Position numbers and translations under genes: made by a program
Part shown: piece by piece, positions 5,619 through 10,007 of the stretch
Position numbering within the stretch: the first letter of the stretch is position 1
How the letters are laid out: every line of letters starts with the position of its first letter
NCBI GenBank assembly: GCA_964367055.1
Contig: CAYIWD010000021.1
Span: forward strand, 1 to 10,007
Direction of reading: 5' to 3'
DNA: 10,007 nucleotides
From: UM-FILTER-39-64 sp964367055
GTDB taxonomy: Bacteria; Patescibacteriota; Minisyncoccia; UBA6257; UBA9933
The notes under the pieces: generated by a model
What the model was told of the DNA's origin: nothing
The model's input: only the letters and a program-made list of their open reading frames with translations
Database searches by the model: none

Positions 5619-6212
5619 TTTTGCTACTTTTACTCTCGCCGGCCTAATTAATTTTCCATTCAAAAGATATCCTCGTTCAACTTCTTCAATAATTGTACCA
5701 GATAGTTTATCTGATTCAACTTCTGCCACTGCTTCCTGATTAGACGGGTTAAACGGCTGACCAACTGAAATTATAATTCTTTCCAAGCCGCTTAATTTTA
5801 AGATATCTTCCAGTTGTTGTTTAATAAGGTAAAGCCCTTTTTCTTTTCTCTCATCCGCCTCGTTTTGCAGAACCGATAAAGCCAAATCAAAACTATCTAA
5901 AACAATTATTAAATCTTTTATTATGGTTTCGTTGGAAAATTTAACAATACTTTCAAATCTTTTTGCCTCGTCTTTTTTATAATTAATTAAATCTGCCCTA
6001 GCTCTTTTCCAGCCGTCAAGATATTCCTCGCGCTCTTTTTGGCATTTTGATAGTTCATCAATTGTTTCCCGCCCCGAATTATTTTCGGGACGCCCGCTTC
6101 GACTCGCGTCGAGCGAGGCGAGAGGCTCGCCTCCTTCGGAGGCGGCTGGTTTTTCTTTCTCTTTTGATTCTTCTGCCTCTCCCTGATTATTTTTTTGAGT
6201 TTCTTCGGGCAT
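5616..6212 (-). CDS. grpE: GrpE nucleotide exchange factor
   Basis: GrpE releases ADP from DnaK as a homodimer. The 198 residues have the family layout. A charged, probably disordered N-terminus (1-50) is followed by a long coiled-coil helix (about 50-95, QKEREEYLDGWKRARADLINYKK). A four-helix region with VLDSFDLAL follows, and then the C-terminal beta domain with VGQPFNPSNQEAVAEVES and the closing GYLLNGKLIRPARVKVAK, which is close to the consensus. Residues about 22-49 are encoded by a chain of GC-rich palindromes (6073-6143), giving LASLDASRSGRP and similar low-complexity sequence, tolerated because the region is unstructured. It is the first gene of the operon, about 30 bases behind a strong promoter, with no SD. 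The stop codon lies in the heptamer repeat. Confidence 0.97.
   Translation of the reverse strand: MPEETQKNNQGEAEESKEKEKPAASEGGEPLASLDASRSGRPENNSGRETIDELSKCQKEREEYLDGWKRARADLINYKKDEAKRFESIVKFSNETIIKDLIIVLDSFDLALSVLQNEADERKEKGLYLIKQQLEDILKLSGLERIIISVGQPFNPSNQEAVAEVESDKLSGTIIEEVERGYLLNGKLIRPARVKVAK
6073..6143. repeat. Chain of four palindromes inside the 5' part of grpE
   Basis: Four hairpins follow one another: CCCGAA/TTCGGG (6073-6089), TCGAC/GTCGA (6099-6112), GAGGCGAG/CTCGCCTC (6115-6133) and GCCTCC/GGAGGC (6129-6143). The third and fourth share bases. The block is far richer in G+C than the rest of grpE and stays open in the grpE frame. It encodes the unstructured N-terminal segment. Confidence 0.78.
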
Positions 6213-6239
6213 AATAATTTATTAATAAAACACTTTTAC

Positions 6240-6267
6240 ATTATATAAATAAAATTAACCTTGTCAA
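6240..6267 (-). promoter_or_regulatory. Strong sigma70-type promoter for grpE-dnaK-dnaJ
   Basis: On the minus strand a perfect TTGACA (6267-6262) and a perfect TATAAT (6245-6240) are separated by 16 bases. The expected start would leave a leader of roughly 25 bases before the grpE ATG, with no SD in it. The -35 box directly abuts the palindrome at 6267-6303. No CIRCE (TTAGCACTC-N9-GAGTGCTAA) is present, so HrcA control is not supported. Confidence 0.75.
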
Positions 6268-6303
6268 CCCCGTATGATCCCGCTTGGCGGGACTCTACGG
6301 GGT
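6267..6303. repeat. Palindrome between the divergent grpE and cysS genes
   Basis: An outer stem ACCCCGTA/TACGGGGT (6267-6274, 6296-6303) and an inner stem TCCCGC/GCGGGA (6278-6283, 6287-6292) are separated by 3-base internal loops. The left edge touches the -35 box of the grpE promoter. It may be another member of the mobile palindrome family, or a site affecting either gene. It lies upstream of the cysS start chosen here. Confidence 0.8.
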
Positions 6304-6352
6304 CAAGCCTGAAAATTTGCTAATAAAAAGAATTTCTAATAAAATCAAAATA

Positions 6353-7753
6353 ATGCTCAAACTATACAATACTCTTACCCGCAAAAAACAGATTTTTCGG
6401 CCAATTCGCGATAAAAAAGTCAGCTTATATACTTGCGGACCCACGGTTTATGATTATGCCCACATCGGGAATTTAAGGACTTACATTTTTGAGGACATTT
6501 TGCGGCGCGTCTTAGAATACAACAGCTATAGCGTCAATCATGTCATGAATTATACCGATGTCGGACACTTAACTTCTGATACCGATACTGGCGAAGATAA
6601 AATGGAAAAAGGCGCAAGGCGCGAAAACAAAACTGTCTGGGAGATTGCCGAATTTTATATTAAAGCGTTTCAAAAAGACAGTGCGGCGTTAAATATTTTG
6701 AAACCGAAACTAACTCCCCGCGCCACCGCCCACATCAAAGAACAAATCAATTTAATTAAAATTTTAGAAAAGAAAGGTTTTACTTATAAAACGAATGATG
6801 GTATTTATTTTGATACTTCGCGACTCAAAGATTACGGCCGCTTAGCTCACCTTGATATTAAGGGACTGAAAGCCGGCGCCAGAATAAAAATGACTGAAGG
6901 CAAAAAAAATCCGACTGATTTTGCTCTTTGGAAATTTTCACCAAAAAATAGCAAGCGCCAGATGGAATGGGATTCGCCCTGGGGTAAGGGTTTTCCCGGT
7001 TGGCACATAGAATGTTCGGCTATGAGTCAAAAATATCTCGGCAAGCAATTTGATATTCATTGCGGTGGAATTGACCACTTAAATGTTCATCACACGAATG
7101 AAATTGCGCAATCAGAAGTGGCTTTCGGAAAAATCCCAGCAAGATTTTGGCTTCACGGAGAACATTTATTGATAGGAGCCGGAAAAATGGCAAAATCAGA
7201 AGGTAATTTTTTAACTTTGAATTATTTAATTAAAAAAGATTTTAATCCTCTCGCCTTTAGATATCTGGTCTTAACCAGTCATTATCGTTCAAAATTAAAT
7301 TTCACTTGGCAATCGCTTCAAGCGGCGCAAAATGCCTTGGATAACTTATATGCTTTTGTTCAAATGGCTGATGACAAACAACCCGCCTTCGCCAAGGCTT
7401 CGGCGGGCAAGCAAATAAAAAATTATGAAAAGCAATTTCTGGCCCCTATTAACGACGACTTAAATACAGCTAAAGCCATCTCCATTGTTTGGCAAATTAT
7501 TAAAGACAATGGATTATCAAATAAGGCCAAAGGGCGACTGCTTCTCAAATTTGATAAGGTTTTAGGGCTTGGATTAGATAAATTAAAACCCCTCAAAATT
7601 CCGCTAAAAATCAGGCAAATGAGCCAAAAACGAGAGTTGTTAAGAGCTAATAAACAATTTATTCAAGCAGACGAGTTGCGAAAAGAAATAGAAAGTTTAG
7701 GATACAGAATAGAAGACACGGCTTTCGGACCAAGGGTCCGAAAGAATTTCTAA
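6353..7753 (+). CDS. cysS: Cysteinyl-tRNA synthetase
   Basis: CysS charges tRNA-Cys with cysteine in the cytoplasm (class I synthetase). I take the ATG at 6353 (MLKLYNTLTRKKQIF), the typical family start, giving 466 residues. A reading from the TTG at 6284 would begin inside the palindrome. Visible motifs are CGPTVYDYAHIGN (Cys28, a zinc ligand; HIGN at 37-40), WHIECSAMS (Cys221), HCGGIDHLNVHHTNE with further zinc and active-site residues (His246, Glu250), and KMAKS at 278-282, a variant of KMSKS. The anticodon-binding helical region follows. Residues about 343-353 (QPAFAKASAGK) come from a palindromic element at 7382-7407. No SD is visible. The stop codon falls in a tandem repeat unit. The gene diverges from grpE and runs towards dnaB. 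Confidence 0.98.
   Translation: MLKLYNTLTRKKQIFRPIRDKKVSLYTCGPTVYDYAHIGNLRTYIFEDILRRVLEYNSYSVNHVMNYTDVGHLTSDTDTGEDKMEKGARRENKTVWEIAEFYIKAFQKDSAALNILKPKLTPRATAHIKEQINLIKILEKKGFTYKTNDGIYFDTSRLKDYGRLAHLDIKGLKAGARIKMTEGKKNPTDFALWKFSPKNSKRQMEWDSPWGKGFPGWHIECSAMSQKYLGKQFDIHCGGIDHLNVHHTNEIAQSEVAFGKIPARFWLHGEHLLIGAGKMAKSEGNFLTLNYLIKKDFNPLAFRYLVLTSHYRSKLNFTWQSLQAAQNALDNLYAFVQMADDKQPAFAKASAGKQIKNYEKQFLAPINDDLNTAKAISIVWQIIKDNGLSNKAKGRLLLKFDKVLGLGLDKLKPLKIPLKIRQMSQKRELLRANKQFIQADELRKEIESLGYRIEDTAFGPRVRKNF
7382..7407. repeat. Palindromic element inside cysS
   Basis: CCCGCC (7382-7387) pairs with GGCGGG (7402-7407), and an inner GCC (7391-7393) pairs with GGC (7396-7398), with symmetric TTC internal loops. 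It is read in frame as PAFAKASAG within the helical region after the catalytic core. The neighbouring coding sequence is AT-rich, and this run is the main GC peak in the gene. Confidence 0.75.
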
Positions 7754-7808
7754 TTTCTAATTTCTAATTTCTAATAATTTTTGGGAATTGGGCAATTGGG
7801 AATTGGAA
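7745..7808 (+). repeat. Two sets of short tandem repeats between cysS and dnaB
   Basis: Four exact copies of AATTTCT run from 7745 to 7772. After a short spacer, units of TTGGGAA / TTGGGCAA run from 7781 to about 7808. The first copy contains the last codons of cysS and part of its TAA stop. Period 7 places TAA in successive frames. The same period is seen in the unrelated repeat between grpE and dnaK. Confidence 0.85.
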
Positions 7809-7821
7809 ATTTAAGATTTTC

Positions 7822-9168
7822 ATGGAAAATCTCAAATTACCACCACAAGATATTGAAGCTGAAAAATCTGTCTTGGGAGCGCTGATGCTTGATAAAGACG
7901 CCATTATCAAAGTGGCGGATTTACTTTACTCCGCTGATTTTTATCAACCGGCCAATGCCAAAATTTTTGAAGCGATTTTTAGACTTTTTGAAAAGGGAGA
8001 GCCGATTGATATTTTAAGCGTCAGCAAAAAATTAAAAGACGAAAATCAATTAATTGAAATTGGCGGCTCGGCTTATCTGACGGATTTGATTAATTCTGTT
8101 CCCACAGCCGCTCACATTTCTTATTACTCTAAAATTGTCCGCCAGAAAAAGGTTCTGCGCGACCTAATCACCGCTTCTTCGCAAATCACCGAAAGAGTTT
8201 TTGACACTTCGGAAAATACAGAGGATTTGCTTGACGACATTGAACAGAAAATTTTTTCTATCAGCCAAAAATCCCGACCGCAAAAATTCGTAGCCATCAA
8301 AGACGAACTTAAAGCCGCCTATGAAAGAATAGAAAAACTTCACCAAGGAGAAAGAGGTTTACGGGGAGTTTCTACTGGTTTTGATGAATTGGATAATTAT
8401 CTTTCCGGTTTTCAACGTTCGGATTTGATAATTTTAGGCGCCAGGCCATCGCTTGGTAAAACTGCTTTATGTCTTGATATGGTGAGAAGCGCCGCGATTA
8501 AAACAAAAGTGCCTGTTGGAATTTTTTCGCTTGAAATGTCCAGAGACCAAGTAATTGACAGGATAATTGCGGCTGAAGCCCAAGTAGCTTTATGGAAATT
8601 GCGCACTGGCCGATTGTCTGATGATATTGATTTTGAAATGATTCAAGCGGCTTTAGACCGCTTGGCGCAAGCCCCGATTTTTATTGACGATACACCATCG
8701 GCAAATATCATTCAGCTTCGTTCAATGGCTCGCCGGCTTCAAGCTGAACATGGCTTAGGGCTTTTAGTAGTTGATTATCTCCAATTGATTTCACCGCGAA
8801 GCAATACTGACAATATGGTTCAAGCAATGACTGAAGTTAGTCGGGGTCTCAAAAGTTTAGCCAGAGAATTAGAAGTGCCAGTTTTAGCTGCGGCGCAACT
8901 CTCGCGAGCCGTAGAGCAAAGAGAAGTAAAAATTCCCCGGCTGGCTGATTTACGCGAATCCGGCTCAATTGAGCAAGAAGCTGATGTGGTTCTATTTATT
9001 TATCGCAAAGACAAAGACAAATCTGAACCGTCGCTTGAAGAAGAAAACACCGCAGAAATTATTATTGCTAAGCATCGCAATGGACCACTCGCCACAGTTC
9101 AATTAAAATTTGACCAAGAAAAAGTCAGTTTCAGAAGCATCGAAAAATTCCACACAGAAACCGAGTAG
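7822..9168 (+). CDS. dnaB: Replicative DNA helicase DnaB
   Basis: DnaB is the hexameric 5'-3' helicase that opens the replication fork. The 448 residues match the usual bacterial length. The N-terminal domain spans about 1-150 (PPQDIEAEKSVLGALMLD at the start). The RecA-like domain has Walker A GARPSLGKT at 206-214, where Leu replaces the more common Met. It also has FSLEMS at 235-240, Walker B VVDYLQL at 316-322, the glutamine motif AAAQLSR at 356-362, DLRESGSIEQEADVV at 376-390 and the arginine-finger region KHRNGP at 417-422. No intein and no palindrome is inserted. No SD is seen, and the start lies 14 bases after the tandem repeats. Transcription should end at the hairpin near 9326-9359. 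Confidence 0.98.
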   Translation: MENLKLPPQDIEAEKSVLGALMLDKDAIIKVADLLYSADFYQPANAKIFEAIFRLFEKGEPIDILSVSKKLKDENQLIEIGGSAYLTDLINSVPTAAHISYYSKIVRQKKVLRDLITASSQITERVFDTSENTEDLLDDIEQKIFSISQKSRPQKFVAIKDELKAAYERIEKLHQGERGLRGVSTGFDELDNYLSGFQRSDLIILGARPSLGKTALCLDMVRSAAIKTKVPVGIFSLEMSRDQVIDRIIAAEAQVALWKLRTGRLSDDIDFEMIQAALDRLAQAPIFIDDTPSANIIQLRSMARRLQAEHGLGLLVVDYLQLISPRSNTDNMVQAMTEVSRGLKSLARELEVPVLAAAQLSRAVEQREVKIPRLADLRESGSIEQEADVVLFIYRKDKDKSEPSLEEENTAEIIIAKHRNGPLATVQLKFDQEKVSFRSIEKFHTETE

Positions 9169-9212
9169 GATTTGGGTACAGAAAATCTTTTCTCAGAAAA
9201 TTTTCTTATCAG

Positions 9213-9236
9213 AGCGCTCTAACCAGTTAGAGCGCT
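9213..9236. repeat. 11-bp perfect palindrome resembling a tRNA D-arm
   Basis: AGCGCTCTAAC (9213-9223) pairs perfectly with GTTAGAGCGCT (9226-9236) across a 2-base centre. Read on the minus strand it contains CTAACTGGTTAGAGCGCT followed by CTGATAA. This closely resembles a tRNA D-arm (GCTC...CTGGTTA-GAGC) and an isoleucine-type anticodon loop, but with 3 bases missing between them and no further tRNA. No T-run follows, so it is a poor terminator. It lies about 45 bases after dnaB. Confidence 0.65.
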
Positions 9237-9325
9237 GTTAATATTAAAATAATAATTAAAGATTACTTAAAGATTATTTAGAATTTTAGAGATTTTGGTA
9301 AATAACTCAAAAAACTTAAAAAAAC

Positions 9326-9359
9326 AGCCCGCAAGGTTTTTATCCTTGAACGGGCTTTT
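9326..9359 (+). terminator. Bidirectional rho-independent terminator
   Basis: AGCCCG-CAAGG (9326-9336) pairs with CCTTG (9344-9348) and CGGGCT (9351-9356), with two unpaired A bases on the right side, giving 11 bp. On the plus strand TTTCTTTT follows; on the minus strand seven T residues follow the stem after one G. It therefore fits the end of both the convergent dnaB transcript and the small gene at 9389-9670. From 9237 to 9325 I see only AT-rich sequence with a twice-repeated TTAAAGATTA. Confidence 0.9.
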
Positions 9360-9388
9360 CTTTTACTGACGGTTCCCGTCTAAAGCGT

Positions 9389-9670
9389 TTAGAATTTACT
9401 CCAAAATTCCCGCTCAGACGGCTTAACTGAATTGGCGCGTTTCCATTCGGCTGTGTCTCTTACGATTTTAGAAATCGGAAACGTAGCCCCTGGCCTCCTC
9501 AGTTCGGGCACACTACTGGAGATATCAAGTAGTTGAGTTTCTGTACCGGGATGGTTTGGTTCTTTCTCCAAGATTTCAAGCCATTTATTTATTACCTCGG
9601 CTTGATCTTCCCCGATGCGATAAGCCTTACCATCCACATGGATTACATCGCCGAAATTAACTCTAGCCAT
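9389..9670 (-). CDS. Unrecognised 93-residue protein
   Basis: The start is the ATG at 9670. AGGAGG (9684-9679) is 8 bases upstream, and the alternative GTG at 9679 overlaps the SD itself. The product (MARVNFGDVIHVDGKAYRIGEDQAEVINKWLEIL...) opens with a short beta-like segment and a helix carrying DQAEVINKWLEILEKEP. A loop follows, with PELRRPGATFPISKIVRDTAEW, and a charged tail ending EREFWSKF. No signal peptide, membrane segment or cysteine is present. I recognise no family. It is a single-gene unit with promoter, structured leader and terminator, all much stronger by eye than those of the housekeeping genes here, suggesting high or regulated expression. Its function is unknown. Confidence 0.75.
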   Translation of the reverse strand: MARVNFGDVIHVDGKAYRIGEDQAEVINKWLEILEKEPNHPGTETQLLDISSSVPELRRPGATFPISKIVRDTAEWKRANSVKPSEREFWSKF

Positions 9671-9678
9671 CTTTTTCA

Positions 9679-9684
9679 CCTCCT
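9679..9684 (-). promoter_or_regulatory. Strong Shine-Dalgarno deciding the start of the 93-residue gene
   Basis: AGGAGG on the minus strand lies 8 bases before the ATG at 9670. The only comparably strong SD in the window is GGGAGG before the 130-residue gene, also 8 bases from its chosen start. Confidence 0.9.
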
Positions 9685-9699
9685 TTCTTTAGAATTTAA

Positions 9700-9761
9700 A
9701 GAGCAGTCACCTCGCGAGATGCCTGCTCTTTTTGAGTAGTCATCTCATCTTGAGATGCTAC
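9700..9761 (-). promoter_or_regulatory. Leader with two tandem, related hairpins
   Basis: Going downstream on the minus strand, the first hairpin (9761-9736) pairs GTAG-CATCTCA with TGAGATG-A-CTAC, with one bulged A. The second (9729-9700) pairs AGAGCAG-CATCTC with GAGGTG-CTGCTCT, with one G.A mismatch between the two halves. Both share the frame GCATCTC...GAGRTGACT, so the second looks like a diverged copy of the first or a member of the same motif. They fill the leader between the promoter and the SD. The second is not followed by a T-run (TTTAAATTC), so a simple terminator is unlikely. A protein- or ligand-binding leader is possible. Confidence 0.7.
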
Positions 9762-9765
9762 CATA

Positions 9766-9794
9766 AGTATATCACAGCCAATTTTATTTGTCAA
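9766..9794 (-). promoter_or_regulatory. Extended -10 sigma70 promoter for the 93-residue gene
   Basis: TTGACA (9794-9789) and TATACT (9771-9766) are separated by exactly 17 bases, and TG stands one base before the -10 hexamer. Transcription should begin near 9762-9758, at the very start of the first leader hairpin. This is the most complete promoter in the window. Confidence 0.85.
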
Positions 9795-9970
9795 ATCTAA
9801 AAAAGCTATAAATAGCAATACCCAATTAGGCACTATGCTATAGCATAGTACTATGACATGTCATCGTGGTCAGCAGAGTAGCCGACCCATTATTCCAATT
9901 AAAATCATTAAGCAGAAAATTATTTTTGTAAAACAGAAAAATTTGTTTTTTTGAAACCTGCGCAGGCGAG
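9795..9970. other. Gene-free stretch with several perfect palindromes
   Basis: I find no gene here. It holds GCTAT/ATAGC (9805-9816), an 18-base perfect palindrome ACTATGCTATAGCATAGT (9832-9849), a 12-base palindrome ATGACATGTCAT (9853-9864) and CCTGCGCAGG (9957-9966). The two central palindromes lie 38 and 59 bases upstream of the -35 box of the 93-residue gene and could be operator sites or binding sites for a symmetric protein. Confidence 0.6.
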
Positions 9971-10007
9971 CGGGCATGGTTCGAGTCCGCCAGCTGGCGG
10001 ACGAGAG
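9971..10007 (+). repeat. T-arm-like sequence joined to an 18-base palindrome
   Basis: CATGGTTCGAGTCC (9975-9988) reads as the 5' strand, loop and first two 3' pairs of a tRNA T-arm. Where CCATG would be expected, the sequence instead enters the perfect palindrome GTCCGCCAGCTGGCGGAC (9985-10002). No D-arm or anticodon arm precedes it. The window ends too soon to see whether the T-arm resumes after the palindrome, as at the left edge. Confidence 0.5.

Noticed and set aside
5539..6290. CIRCE/HrcA operator for the chaperone operon
   Set aside because: No TTAGCACTC-N9-GAGTGCTAA-like sequence was found; the GCACTAGTG run in the heptamer array lacks the required arms.
6284..6352. Extension of cysS to a TTG codon adding 23 residues
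   Set aside because: The extra codons begin inside the palindrome, lack an SD, and the ATG at 6353 gives the normal CysRS N-terminus.
9213..9240. Rho-independent terminator directly after dnaB
   Set aside because: The stem is strong but the 2-base loop and absence of a T-run make the hairpin at 9326-9359 the better terminator.
9680..9732. Second leader hairpin as an attenuator terminator
   Set aside because: On the minus strand the stem is followed by TTTAAATTC, not a T-run; the TTTTT on the other side serves no known plus-strand gene.

Overview
The window (about 38-40% G+C by eye) looks like a chromosomal segment of a small-genome bacterium of the Candidate Phyla Radiation (Patescibacteria, Parcubacteria-like). 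I infer this from four things: housekeeping genes mostly without Shine-Dalgarno sequences, short intergenic gaps, small unrecognised membrane proteins, and many GC-rich palindromic elements, several of them inserted in frame inside conserved genes. No marker gene that would fix the taxonomy is present, so the assignment is tentative.

Layout. The left 6.2 kb is read on the minus strand. A strong sigma70-type promoter at about 6240-6267 drives the chaperone operon grpE - dnaK - (unrecognised multi-pass membrane protein) - dnaJ. tRNA-Lys follows 26 bases after dnaJ. Next come two small unrecognised genes: a 130-residue soluble protein with its own promoter and SD, then a terminator, then a 125-residue protein with two membrane segments and a coiled coil. 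A GIY-YIG domain gene and tRNA-Asn complete the series. At the left edge lies what looks like a tRNA T-arm split by a 40-base palindromic element.

The right part is read mainly on the plus strand: cysS (cysteinyl-tRNA synthetase) and dnaB (replicative helicase), ending at a bidirectional terminator near 9326-9359. Facing them on the minus strand is a 93-residue unrecognised protein. It has an unusually complete expression signal set: an extended -10 promoter, two tandem related hairpins in the leader, and a strong SD. The last ~210 bases contain no gene, only several perfect palindromes and a second T-arm-like sequence joined to a palindrome.

How the genes work together. DnaK, DnaJ and GrpE form the Hsp70 cycle (ATPase, J-protein activator, nucleotide exchange factor). 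The membrane protein between dnaK and dnaJ overlaps the dnaK 3' end and may be translated with it. CysS and DnaB are core translation and replication enzymes.

The most unusual aspect is the repeat ecology. Palindromic elements lie between genes, inside tRNA-like sequence, and in frame within grpE, dnaK, dnaJ and cysS. Separately, 7-base tandem repeats begin at or beside the stop codons of grpE and cysS and fill the gap to the next gene.
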